64,000 nt of DNA from Bacillota bacterium (lineage in GTDB: Bacteria > Bacillota > UBA4882 > UBA8346): assembly GCA_023392595.1 (NCBI GenBank), contig JAEVYU010000073.1:62001-126000 (forward strand), given 5' to 3'. The notes under the pieces were generated by a model. That model saw nothing but the letters and a program-made list of their open reading frames with translations, was not told the origin of the DNA and made no database searches. This document shows positions 7,741 through 16,343 of this stretch, in pieces; position 1 is the stretch's first letter; the number at the start of each line of letters is the position of its first letter. The translations under genes were made by a program, and so were the position numbers.

Positions 7741-10468
7741 TTTTAAGGACCTCCATCAAGTATTCCGGAGTTATCGGAAGCCGGTGAAGGGGGATTCCCA
7801 AAGCATTGCTTACCGCGGCGGCCAAAGCCGGGGCTCCGCCTATCAAGGTCAGTTCACCCGCGCCCTTGGCTCCGAAAGGGCCATCGGCATATGGATTATC
7901 AATTAAACGGTGTTCCATTTTAACGCCGTCCATGGCTGTGGGGATGATATAGTCCGTCACCGAACGTTGTTGTAATTTCCCCTGACGGCATTCCATTTTT
8001 TCAAGGCTTCCATAACCAAGGCCTTGTAAAATCCCACCTTCGATTTGACCCCTGATGATCCGGTCATCAATGGCTTTACCCACATCGTAGGCGGACCAGA
8101 TTCCTTTGAGATTGATTTCCAGTGTTAAGGGATCCACTTCCACTTCCACTGCATTGACCCCCCAGGAGAAAGCGGGGTAGGCATCCCCCCTGAAAGTAGC
8201 ATCATCCCATTGCATATCCCCCGGATGGCGGTAGTTTTCAATGATTTCAATCTCGCCCGGTTCGTTCCACCGCTGTTTCATTTTTAAAGCCGCCTGCTCC
8301 AATAATTTCCCGACGATCATGACCGTTCGGGAAGCCACTGTCGGACCGGAATTGGGGACCCGGGTGGTATCGGGGTTTTGATAGATAATGGATTCTACCG
8401 GCAGTGCCAAAGAACTGGCCACGATTTTCCGAAAAGTAGTCTTCAGCCCTTGCCCCATGTCGGTATTGGCGGCCAAAATTTCAACCTTTCCATCCGGTGA
8501 CCTTCTCAATTTTACCTGAGCTTTAATAAAGTCCCGTTCTCCGCTGCCTGTAAAACCACAACCATGTAAAAAGAGCGACATTCCAATACCACGCAAAACC
8601 TTTTCTTCCCCGTTTCCAAATTCCCGCCGTTTCTGGCGATAGGATGAAAGTCGGTCTACGGTCTCAATTAACTCCGGCAGCTTTATCTCCTGGCGGAAAG
8701 TTCCGCTGGTGGTGGTCAATTGCCCTTTTCGGACCAAATGTTTCATTTTCAATTCCAATACTTCCATGCCCAGTTTCCCGGCGATGATTTCCATCATCAT
8801 CTCAATGGCAAAAATAGCCTGCGGCGCTCCAAATCCCCGGTAGGCTCCATTGGGAACGGTATTGGTTACCACACTTCTGCCGCGAACCTTCATATTGGGT
8901 ATCTGGTAAACTCCGGCGATGTTAAACATGCCCCGTTGCAAAACAACATTGGACAACCCGCAATAGGCGCCGGCATTATAGCGGATATCCGCTTCCAGCG
9001 CAGTAATGCTATAATCTTTATCAACTGCGGCTTTTAAACGGATGACGCAAGGATGCCGCTTGGTTGTAACTTCCAAATCTTCGCTGCGGTCAAAAATCAA
9101 TTGCACGGGTTTTCCGGTTTTATAGGCTGCCACGGCCACCTGTCCGCCAATCAAGGAAGGATAGTCTTCCTTACCACCAAATGCGCCGCCTACCGTTGTT
9201 TGCACAACCCTAACCCGTTCGCTGCCCCAGCCGAAAGCCTGCATCAAGGCATCCCTGACATAATAGGGGCATTGGATAGAACCATAGACTGTGATTTGAT
9301 TATTTTCATAAACAGCGGTTACTCCTTGGGGCTCGATATAAAGCTGTTCCTGGTAACCGGTTTCAAATTCCTCTTCAAAAATATATTGATCCTCTTCAAA
9401 GCCGGCTTCGGGATGACCCTTGGAGATATGATAGTCGGCAAAATATCTTTTATCTTCGAAAATCGGTTTTAAGTCCGGATTTTCAGCGTCCTCCATGGTC
9501 AAAATCGCCGGAATGTCCTGGTAATCCACTTGAATTTGGGCCAAGATTTCCAGGATAGTTTGTTTTTCGGGACCAACCACAAGTAAAATCGGTTCACCGA
9601 TATAGTTAACTTTATCTTCCGCAAAAAAAGGCTGATCATGGATAACGATTTTGACCCGGTTTTGGCCGGGGATATCCGAGGAGTCGACAATAAAATACCC
9701 TTCGGGCAACTGCGGCTTATGGATTGCTTTTATCCAAGCCCGGGCTTTTTGAGATCGTAAAGTTTTTGCATACAGCATTCCCGGGAATTTGATATCTCCG
9801 ATATAAGCTGCCTGGCCGGTAACCTTCTCCTGGTGATCAACTTTTTGAATAGGTACATTAATTTCACAGCTCATCAAAACGCCTCCCCGACTTCGCGCCC
9901 GCGCGCATTTCAAAATCTGTTCATAATCATCGGGCGTGTCCAAGTCCATTAAAATACCCTCGTCTTCTACAACTACGGTCTGATACCCCTTCAACTGGAT
10001 AAAATCCCGTAAGTTTGAAGAATCGGGCGCCTCCAGCAATTCTTCAGCGATCCCTGCCGAAAAAAGCACTGGATGACCTTTATGCCCCTGAAATATCGGA
10101 ATCAGGATTTCACCCTTTTGGGTCAACAACTTGCGGCAAACTTCCCCGCTGATGAGCGGGTAATCTCCGGGACTAAAAAAGAATTTCTCCCCCCGGACCT
10201 GACGCACGCCCTCTTTTACCGAAGTGAACATGCCCTCGGCAAATCTCCGATTCAAAACAATTTCAACTTGAGGATATTTTTTTAAGATCTTTTCAAGCTT
10301 TTCGATTTTGTAGCCGCCCACCACAATAATCCGGGAACAATACGGGCTCATCGCTTCGACACACCGTTCGATGACTGTCTTTCCATCCAGGTCCAGTTCC
10401 ATCTTAAAAGCTCCGGCCCGGCTGGAGAAACCGGCGGCTACAATTACAGCTTCAATTTCTCTATCCAT
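7724..10468 (-). CDS. MocA-like cytidylyltransferase fused to molybdenum hydroxylase Mo subunit
   Basis: One uninterrupted 914-codon frame. Residues 1-190 are a MobA/MocA nucleotidyltransferase (VAAGFSSR near residue 11, GDYPL near 100, DLDTPDDY near 180) of the kind that makes molybdopterin cytosine dinucleotide. Residues 199-914 are a complete xanthine dehydrogenase large subunit with GGAFGGKE, MGQG and the GAKGAGE segment carrying the catalytic Glu. The linker holds Arg/Gly-rich codons because it contains a ribosome-binding site (GGGGAGGC) six bases before an in-frame ATG at 9874. The Mo subunit may therefore also be made alone (716 residues). In related clusters the two functions are separate genes. 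The start at 10468 lacks a strong site but sits 4 bp after ygeY. Confidence 0.88.
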   Translation of the reverse strand: MDREIEAVIVAAGFSSRAGAFKMELDLDGKTVIERCVEAMSPYCSRIIVVGGYKIEKLEKILKKYPQVEIVLNRRFAEGMFTSVKEGVRQVRGEKFFFSPGDYPLISGEVCRKLLTQKGEILIPIFQGHKGHPVLFSAGIAEELLEAPDSSNLRDFIQLKGYQTVVVEDEGILMDLDTPDDYEQILKCARARSRGGVLMSCEINVPIQKVDHQEKVTGQAAYIGDIKFPGMLYAKTLRSQKARAWIKAIHKPQLPEGYFIVDSSDIPGQNRVKIVIHDQPFFAEDKVNYIGEPILLVVGPEKQTILEILAQIQVDYQDIPAILTMEDAENPDLKPIFEDKRYFADYHISKGHPEAGFEEDQYIFEEEFETGYQEQLYIEPQGVTAVYENNQITVYGSIQCPYYVRDALMQAFGWGSERVRVVQTTVGGAFGGKEDYPSLIGGQVAVAAYKTGKPVQLIFDRSEDLEVTTKRHPCVIRLKAAVDKDYSITALEADIRYNAGAYCGLSNVVLQRGMFNIAGVYQIPNMKVRGRSVVTNTVPNGAYRGFGAPQAIFAIEMMMEIIAGKLGMEVLELKMKHLVRKGQLTTTSGTFRQEIKLPELIETVDRLSSYRQKRREFGNGEEKVLRGIGMSLFLHGCGFTGSGERDFIKAQVKLRRSPDGKVEILAANTDMGQGLKTTFRKIVASSLALPVESIIYQNPDTTRVPNSGPTVASRTVMIVGKLLEQAALKMKQRWNEPGEIEIIENYRHPGDMQWDDATFRGDAYPAFSWGVNAVEVEVDPLTLEINLKGIWSAYDVGKAIDDRIIRGQIEGGILQGLGYGSLEKMECRQGKLQQRSVTDYIIPTAMDGVKMEHRLIDNPYADGPFGAKGAGELTLIGGAPALAAAVSNALGIPLHRLPITPEYLMEVLKNGKAD
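9881..9888 (-). promoter_or_regulatory. Internal ribosome-binding site for a stand-alone Mo subunit
   Basis: Minus-strand GGGGAGGC lies 6 bases before the ATG at 9874, which begins MSCEINVP, the expected N-terminus of a XdhA/XdhD-type Mo subunit. It sits inside the fused frame without a stop codon between the two domains. Confidence 0.6.
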
Positions 10469-10471
10469 ATT

Positions 10472-11713
10472 TCATTTCGCCAGATTTTCGGTTACCTTCG
10501 GCATTTCAGCCGCATACTTTTGAACAAACATGCCGGGAATCGCCGCATACATTGCTGTGGCTTTCACTAATTCGTCCTTCCAGGTTTTCTCATTGGGGGA
10601 ATGGGCTTCTTCCTCATGCCCGGGACCAAATCCAATACATGGTATGCCGTATTTACCCATAATTGAAACTCCGTTGGTGGAAAAAGTCCATTTATCCATT
10701 AAGGGCTGACTCTTAAAAAGTCCCTGATACACTTGGGATAAAGTTTTACAAACCGGATGATCTTCCTCAATATACCAAGTTGGGAAATACGCATCGGTCG
10801 GATAAACCAACCCGGTACAAGAAGGTCTCTTATAATCATACATACTCACTTCCGCACCCACAGCCTTGACCGCGGGGAGATTTCTGATTTGTCCCAGAGC
10901 AAGTTCTTTATCTTCATTGACCGTGAGTCTCCGATCCACGGAAATCCAACAACTGTCCGCCACTGCACACCGGGAAGGCGAAGTAAAAAAAATCTCGGAA
11001 ACCGTAAGGCTTCCTTTTCCCAGGAAATGATGGGTAATGAGATTCTCGTGCAAAGCCCGGAGCTCGGTCAAAATAGGGGCCATTTTGTAAATGGCATTAT
11101 CGCCCCGTTCAGGCGCTGAACCGTGACAGCTGACCCCCGCGGTGCTCACTTTTATTTCCATCCGGCCCCGTTGGCCCCGATAGATATTACAGGAAGTAGG
11201 CTCGGTAATCACAACGAATTCCGGTCTGATTTTAGATTCTTGAATGATATATTGCCAGCACAAGCCATCGCAATCTTCTTCTTGAACCGACCCCACCACC
11301 AGTAAAGTATAATCGTCCTCCAGCTTTAAATCTTTAATAATTTTGGCCGCATAAACCATTGCCGCCATCCCGCCGGTTTGATCACTGGCACCCCGGCCGC
11401 CGATGATTTGCTCATCTTCGATGCCCTGATAGGGATCGAACTTCCAAAGTTTGGGATTGCCGATTCCCACCGTATCAATATGCGCGTCCATCGCGATCAA
11501 ATGTTTGCCGTGACCCACATATCCTAAAATATTCCCCATGGGGTCAATGGTAATTTTGTCAAAACCGACTTTCTCCATTTCCTCCTTGATACGCAGCACG
11601 ACTTTTTCTTCCTGGGCGCTTTCGCTGGGAATGGCAATCAAATCCCTTAAAAAGGCGGATATTTGCGGCCGGTACTTTTTGGCTGCCTTGACAATTTCTG
11701 CAAAATCAATCAT
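10472..11713 (-). CDS. ygeY: YgeY-type M20 family hydrolase
   Basis: A 413-residue M20 metallohydrolase (ArgE/DapE/CPG2 group). Zinc and catalytic residues are visible: H78 and D80 in DAHID, D111 in GASD, and the E145-E146 pair. The YgeY subgroup is a marker of selenium-linked purine clusters, where it is thought to hydrolyse an acyl or carbamoyl intermediate after ring opening. The ATG has GGAGG upstream. It is followed with a 3-base gap by the Mo-hydroxylase fusion. Peptidase, acetylornithine deacetylase and succinyl-diaminopimelate desuccinylase are alternative names for the fold, but context favours a purine-derived substrate. Confidence 0.9.
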   Translation of the reverse strand: MIDFAEIVKAAKKYRPQISAFLRDLIAIPSESAQEEKVVLRIKEEMEKVGFDKITIDPMGNILGYVGHGKHLIAMDAHIDTVGIGNPKLWKFDPYQGIEDEQIIGGRGASDQTGGMAAMVYAAKIIKDLKLEDDYTLLVVGSVQEEDCDGLCWQYIIQESKIRPEFVVITEPTSCNIYRGQRGRMEIKVSTAGVSCHGSAPERGDNAIYKMAPILTELRALHENLITHHFLGKGSLTVSEIFFTSPSRCAVADSCWISVDRRLTVNEDKELALGQIRNLPAVKAVGAEVSMYDYKRPSCTGLVYPTDAYFPTWYIEEDHPVCKTLSQVYQGLFKSQPLMDKWTFSTNGVSIMGKYGIPCIGFGPGHEEEAHSPNEKTWKDELVKATAMYAAIPGMFVQKYAAEMPKVTENLAK

Positions 11714-11788
11714 GGGTAAAAACCTCCATTATGCTTCAATTTGATTCCATTTATGCTCTTTGTTGGCAAAGGACCCGACACCTTTTTT

Positions 11789-11841
11789 CTCTGTGAACTC
11801 TGAGTCTCTGTGGCAAATTCATTCAGCCACAGAGACCCACA
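11789..11841. repeat. CACAGAG hairpin repeat, copy A
   Basis: CTCTGTGGC and GCCACAGAG flank an 11-base loop, preceded by a second CTCTGTG. The sequence matches copy B at 14126-14190 over most of its length and lies in the short gap between ygeY and the threonine synthase-like gene. Confidence 0.7.
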
Positions 11842-11846
11842 GATAA

Positions 11847-13079
11847 TCATCTAACTTTATTACGAACTTCCTCGATATCCGGTTCAATCAACCAGGGTTT
11901 CCCTGCAGCCAGGGCCGCGCTCTTAATATCCTTTAAACCGCTGCCGCTGACGATGCCGACCACCGTTTCGTTTCCTGAAAGCATCCCCAATTCCTTCATT
12001 TTCATCATTCCGGCAAAACCGGTTACACCGGCGGGTTCACCGAAAACTCCAGTTTTCTGAGCCAAGGTTTTCATTGCCGCCAATATCTCCTGATCCGTCA
12101 CGTCGACCATCCAGCCACCCGACTCGTTGACTGCATTCAGAGCTTTAATTCCGTTGCGGGGGATTCCCACCGATATGCTATCGGCAATCGTTTGCGGTTT
12201 TCTGTATTCGAACTGACAAGTCTTTTGGGCAAAAGCCCGGCTCACCGGATTGGAATCGGCTGCCTGAACCCCCACAATCTTCGGCATTTTATCGATGAGC
12301 CCAAGAATCAGACATTCTTTAAAACCTTTCCAGACCCCGGCGATGGTGCATCCGTCCCCAACCGCCACCACCGCGATATCCGGCGCTTTCCATCCAAGTT
12401 GTTCACAGATCTCGTAAGAAACCGTTTTTTTGCCTTCCACCAGATAGGGATTAATGGCGCAACTCCGGTTATACCAGCCGAACTCGGCAGCAGCTTTAAA
12501 ACAAAGTTCAACGGCTACATCATAAGTTCCCTTAACCAGGAAGACGTGGGAACCGTAAATCAGTAGCTGAGTCACTTTAGCCTCGGGAGCCGTTTCCGGT
12601 ACGAAAATATAGGTTTCGATACCGGCGCTGGCTGCAAAACCTGATAGAGATGAAGCGGCATTTCCTGTGGAAGCTGCGCATACCACTTTCCGGTTCAGTT
12701 CGATCGCTTTGGCGACTCCCACCGCACTGGCCCGGTCTTTTAATGAAGCCGTCGGATTGCGGGAATCATCTTTCATATAAAAACTTTTTAATCCTGTCTC
12801 CGGAAAAAATTGATTCATCTCATACAATGGCGTCCAACCGACCTGCAGAGGCTGGATTCCTTCGGTATTCTCAAGGGGGATTGCCGGCAGGTAACGCCAC
12901 AGCGAGTAATTATGATTATTTCGGAAGTATTCGAAGGTGAGCTCTTTTTTTATTGGTTCATAATCCAAAACCACATCCAGGATGCCGTCAATCCCGCAAT
13001 CCTCACATGTATAAAGCGCCTCTCCCTCATTATATTCCCGGCCGCATTTCACACATTTCAGTTTTAAAACCTTGCTCAT
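11847..13079 (-). CDS. Threonine synthase-like PLP enzyme with N-terminal zinc ribbon
   Basis: A 410-residue fold-type-II PLP protein. A zinc ribbon (Cys9, Cys12, Cys25, Cys28) precedes the catalytic domain, and Lys112 in SLKDRA is the expected Schiff-base lysine. A glycine-rich phosphate loop follows near residue 135 (ASTGNAAS). By family it would be called threonine synthase, but it lies between ygeY and carbamate kinase in a purine operon with no other threonine or homoserine genes. It may eliminate or replace a group on a diamino acid derived from the purine ring, a role taken by diaminopropionate ammonia-lyase in other clusters. That function is inference. Confidence 0.82.
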   Translation of the reverse strand: MSKVLKLKCVKCGREYNEGEALYTCEDCGIDGILDVVLDYEPIKKELTFEYFRNNHNYSLWRYLPAIPLENTEGIQPLQVGWTPLYEMNQFFPETGLKSFYMKDDSRNPTASLKDRASAVGVAKAIELNRKVVCAASTGNAASSLSGFAASAGIETYIFVPETAPEAKVTQLLIYGSHVFLVKGTYDVAVELCFKAAAEFGWYNRSCAINPYLVEGKKTVSYEICEQLGWKAPDIAVVAVGDGCTIAGVWKGFKECLILGLIDKMPKIVGVQAADSNPVSRAFAQKTCQFEYRKPQTIADSISVGIPRNGIKALNAVNESGGWMVDVTDQEILAAMKTLAQKTGVFGEPAGVTGFAGMMKMKELGMLSGNETVVGIVSGSGLKDIKSAALAAGKPWLIEPDIEEVRNKVR

Positions 13080-13115
13080 CCAAACTCACCGCCCTAATTT
13101 ATTCATCGTTATTTA

Positions 13116-14069
13116 CTATCCGGAAATTAGCGTTCCCGTTTCTCCCTTAAGGGCCGCCACTGCTTTATCCAGTGAAGTAATGATTGCCTGTTTGCCGGAG
13201 ATTTTCGCAAACATCATCCCGGCCTGAATTTTCGGCAGCATACTGCCGGGTGCAAAATGGCCTTCAGCAATATATCGCTCACATTCACCCACTGTCAAAC
13301 GATCCAGTTCCCGTTGCTGGGGCCGATGATAATTCAATGACACTTTCTCGACTTCGGTCAGGATGAGTAAAATATCGGCTCCGACTTCCTCGGCTAATCT
13401 TTCAGCAGCCAGGTCTTTATCAATAACGGCTGCAATTCCTTCCAAAGAGCCGTCTTCTTTCTCGACCACGGGGATTCCCCCGCCGCCCACCGTAACGACA
13501 ATCGTTGAATCCCACAATTCTTTAATGGAGTGAATTTCGACGATTCTTTTCGGCATCGGCGAAGCAACTACCCTGCGCCACCCCCGTCCGGCATCTTCCC
13601 GCATCGTGAAATTCTTTTCCTGCATGAGACGGTTCGCTTCCTCTTCCGAGTAAAAAGGTCCAATAGGCTTTGTAGGATTTAGAAATGCCGGATCACTCGG
13701 ATCAACCACTACTTGCGTTATTAAAGTGACAACCGGTAATATCCGGTTCCGCTTGGCCAATGCATAAGTGAGCCCCTTTTGAATATGGTATCCGATATAC
13801 CCTTGGGTCATTGCGATACAGACATTTAAAGGCATGGCTGGGGTTACACCGGAAGCGGTTTCGGTCGCCAAAAGAAGCCGTCCCACCTGCGGCCCGTTAC
13901 CATGGGCAATAGCCAGTTCATAACCAAAAATACATTTAATATCGGCGATGATTTCGGAGGTTCTTTTGACCACTTCCAATTGAGCCTCGGCAGTCGCCGG
14001 CATTTGAGGCTCTTGAAGGGCATTTCCGCCCAAAGCGATAACAACCTTCTTATGAGATCCCGTGCGAAT
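13116..14069 (-). CDS. arcC: Carbamate kinase with no standard start codon at the expected N-terminus
   Basis: Carbamate kinase transfers phosphate from carbamoyl phosphate to ADP, giving ATP, NH3 and CO2; here it would be the energy-yielding end of purine degradation after YgeW. LGGNAL, AHGNGPQVG, the central GGGGIPV and a C-terminal TLISG are present. The first standard start in frame is a TTG at 14033, but that would remove the conserved first strand. Upstream, KKVVIA is encoded in frame, bounded by a TAG and an AGGAGG site, and the only start-like codons are ACG (14063) and ATT (14069). The coordinate given is the outer limit, about 317 residues, the usual family length. A near-cognate start, a sequencing error or an N-terminal truncation are all possible. 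Confidence 0.88.
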   Translation of the reverse strand: MRTGSHKKVVIALGGNALQEPQMPATAEAQLEVVKRTSEIIADIKCIFGYELAIAHGNGPQVGRLLLATETASGVTPAMPLNVCIAMTQGYIGYHIQKGLTYALAKRNRILPVVTLITQVVVDPSDPAFLNPTKPIGPFYSEEEANRLMQEKNFTMREDAGRGWRRVVASPMPKRIVEIHSIKELWDSTIVVTVGGGGIPVVEKEDGSLEGIAAVIDKDLAAERLAEEVGADILLILTEVEKVSLNYHRPQQRELDRLTVGECERYIAEGHFAPGSMLPKIQAGMMFAKISGKQAIITSLDKAVAALKGETGTLISG

Positions 14070-14125
14070 TACCTCCTATCCAAATAATTTGAGTTGCATT
14101 TCGAAGATAACCGCTGAAATTTCTT

Positions 14126-14190
14126 TCTCTGTGAGCTCTATGTCTCTGTGGCAAATTGATTCGGCCACAGAGGCACGGAGACACAGAGAC
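14126..14190. repeat. CACAGAG hairpin repeat, copy B
   Basis: Same layout as copy A: CTCTGTGAGCTCT, then CTCTGTGGC and GCCACAGAG around an AT-rich loop, with a further GACACAGAGA. It lies between carbamate kinase and the next PLP gene. Confidence 0.7.
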
Positions 14191-14217
14191 CGAGATATAT
14201 TCTTCTTAAAGTAAAGC

Positions 14218-15579
14218 TTAACGTTTTAATTTGATTTTTTGATCATATTCGGCAATCTTATGGTATTCTTTCTCCCAAAATTCCATGGACCGCATGCTGT
14301 CCAAATATTCCCGGGAATAACCGAAAGGCAGCCAATCTTTTTCCTTCTGTTTAAACAACTGCTCTTTCTTGTCACTGCGGCGGAAATCGTAAATATGTTC
14401 AATCCCTGTTTCGTGGAAAATATCATCAGCCCAGCGGTCCAAAACAAAATCACTGGTTTCAAGATACCGTTTATCCAAATCCTCCAAAACCGAAAAATAA
14501 CGGTCAAAACTGTCGGTGGCAATAGTTACTACATTATCATCCGGTCCAAGTCGAAGGTATTTTGCCATTTTAATCGCGCCTAAAATATTGCAAATGCCGG
14601 ATACTCCGAACAACTCCCGCATTCCCTCGGCAAGCTTCGGCGCAACTCCCATCCGGACCAAAACTTCCGGTGCATCATGAATAATCTTAAGTGCTTTCAC
14701 ACAATCATCATCATAGATTAATGTTACAAAATCGGTGGTCAATACATTGTGAATCAGGGTGCACATCTTATCGCCGATTCCTTCGATCCGGTGTTGTCCC
14801 CGTCCGCCGTCGGCCAAAGTTGAACACTCATAGGGTTCAAGGGCTGCAATTTTGCATTCCGGGAAAGCCTGCTTAATTGCGTCGCCGGCGGCTATCGTCC
14901 CCGCCGAACCCGGCGCCGAACAAAAGGCGGCTATTCTACCATTGCCGATTCCTTTAACTGCTTCAACCGCCGAATTACCGGTAACATGACGGTGGAAACG
15001 ATAGTTGGGGAAAAGTTCAAACTGGGCCAAGGGTTTGTTTTTAGGATTTTTCTTTAACTCGTAGGTCCTTTGCAATGTCAAAATGACATCGGATTCGGTT
15101 CCCGGTGTCAAATCCAATTCAGCGCCGTATTTACGGATTCTTTCATACCGCTCCTTGCTCATATTATCGGGCATAATGACCACTGCTTTGTAACCCATCA
15201 GGTTGCAAATATAAGAAACTCCGATCCCGAAGTTTCCCGTGGATGGGCCTAGGATGGTGTGTTCACCGGGAATAATTTCACCATCGACACACCCTTCAAT
15301 TAACGTGGCATAAGCGGGTCCTACTTTATGGGATCCGGAAGGGAAGTCCTTTCCCAGCATGACCACGATATTGGCATCGACACCGGTTAACTCTTTGGGC
15401 AATACAATTTTACGAACCTGATTTTCTCCGTCTTTCCAGGTAATATTGAATAAATTAACCGGATCCAGTTCATTGGATTTTAATGCCTGTAATGCCTTGC
15501 TCCTGATGGCCCCATCCATCGTTTCCGGATGAAGCATCTCTTCGTAGGTCGGCCCAAAAGGAATTTTACGATCACTCAT
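14218..15579 (-). CDS. Fold-type-II PLP enzyme (cysteine synthase-like)
   Basis: A 453-residue protein with Lys85 in GSHKVG as the likely PLP lysine and GPSTGNFG as the substrate or phosphate loop. A second Gly-rich segment (CSAPGSAGT) binds the PLP phosphate. It resembles the cysteine synthase/threonine dehydratase fold but carries a long C-terminal extension with many charged residues. It is the second such enzyme in the operon. Together with the threonine synthase-like protein it may replace DpaL/YgeX in breaking down the C3 diamino acid from the purine ring. The ATG follows GGAGGC. I do not recognise a precise family name. Confidence 0.8.
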   Translation of the reverse strand: MSDRKIPFGPTYEEMLHPETMDGAIRSKALQALKSNELDPVNLFNITWKDGENQVRKIVLPKELTGVDANIVVMLGKDFPSGSHKVGPAYATLIEGCVDGEIIPGEHTILGPSTGNFGIGVSYICNLMGYKAVVIMPDNMSKERYERIRKYGAELDLTPGTESDVILTLQRTYELKKNPKNKPLAQFELFPNYRFHRHVTGNSAVEAVKGIGNGRIAAFCSAPGSAGTIAAGDAIKQAFPECKIAALEPYECSTLADGGRGQHRIEGIGDKMCTLIHNVLTTDFVTLIYDDDCVKALKIIHDAPEVLVRMGVAPKLAEGMRELFGVSGICNILGAIKMAKYLRLGPDDNVVTIATDSFDRYFSVLEDLDKRYLETSDFVLDRWADDIFHETGIEHIYDFRRSDKKEQLFKQKEKDWLPFGYSREYLDSMRSMEFWEKEYHKIAEYDQKIKLKR

Positions 15580-15605
15580 CTTACTGCCTCCATTTTATTT
15601 TGGTT

Positions 15606-16184
15606 TCACTTGAGCAAACTAACAATCGAGTTTTCCGCAGCCTTAAAATATTCGTCCAAATCAAACCCCTCTTCATCGATGAGATATTGCATGGATGCTC
15701 CCATCATTAAAGAAACCATCAGGTAGGGTATCATCTTTTGATGCTCTGAGTCTTTGCTGGAATCTTCCCCATACTGGCTTACTATCTTTTGGATATCTTT
15801 GCGCCAGGTTTCAAAAGTCTGTTGAAAAGTGGCCTGTACTTCAGCATCCACAGTCCCCTGAACCCAATAGTCAAACTGGACATAATCCAATTTTCTGTTA
15901 TGAAGAATGACATCTTTCTTTTCACTAAAGATGGCATGCAGGTTTTCACTGAATGATCGCTTCTGAAAATCCACAACTTTTTGCCGGTTTGCGGAAAACC
16001 AGTGTTGAATATCATTGAGTAACGCAATCAACAGATCTTTTTTGGTTGGAAAATAATAATGCAGATTGGACTGGGTCATATGAGCTTCTTTCGCGATCAA
16101 ATGCATCCGTGTTCCACTGATTTTCTCTCTGGCGATTACTTCCAACGTTGCATCCAGGATTTTTTTGCTTACATCCTTCGGCAT
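15606..16184 (-). CDS. TetR family transcriptional regulator
   Basis: A 192-residue regulator. The N-terminal helix-turn-helix reads from KKILDATLEVI through MTQSNLHYYFPTKKDL, a clear TetR signature at residues 8-50. The rest is a helical ligand domain with no recognisable subfamily. The gene lies between ygeW and the cysteine synthase-like gene, in the same direction, so it is probably autoregulated with the operon. A perfect 22-bp palindrome over the ygeW promoter is the best operator candidate. A purine or a pathway intermediate is the likely inducer, by inference only. Confidence 0.92.
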   Translation of the reverse strand: MPKDVSKKILDATLEVIAREKISGTRMHLIAKEAHMTQSNLHYYFPTKKDLLIALLNDIQHWFSANRQKVVDFQKRSFSENLHAIFSEKKDVILHNRKLDYVQFDYWVQGTVDAEVQATFQQTFETWRKDIQKIVSQYGEDSSKDSEHQKMIPYLMVSLMMGASMQYLIDEEGFDLDEYFKAAENSIVSLLK

Positions 16185-16210
16185 CTTCCATACCTCGAAA
16201 CTCTTTTATT

Positions 16211-16343
16211 CTACTTATAAAATACTTTTAACCCAGATTCTTCGGCTCGTTTTGCGAGCCGCCGTCGAATAGCCACCCTGGCGGTATTTTCGCGCGCATT
16301 GATGCGCGACTTCGTTGCCCGATCAAAGCCAGGGTGGATGACT
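16211..16343. repeat. 133-bp structured dispersed repeat, copy 1
   Basis: About 92 percent identical by eye (roughly 11 differences) to 55127-55259, with equal length. It contains the hairpin GGCTCG/CGAGCC, the hairpin CGCGCAT/ATGCGCG, and an outer pairing CCACCCTGGC/GCCAGGGTGG that encloses the second. Most differences between copies fall in loops or single-stranded parts. It fills the gap between tetR and ygeW and reaches the ygeW stop codon. Confidence 0.85.
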
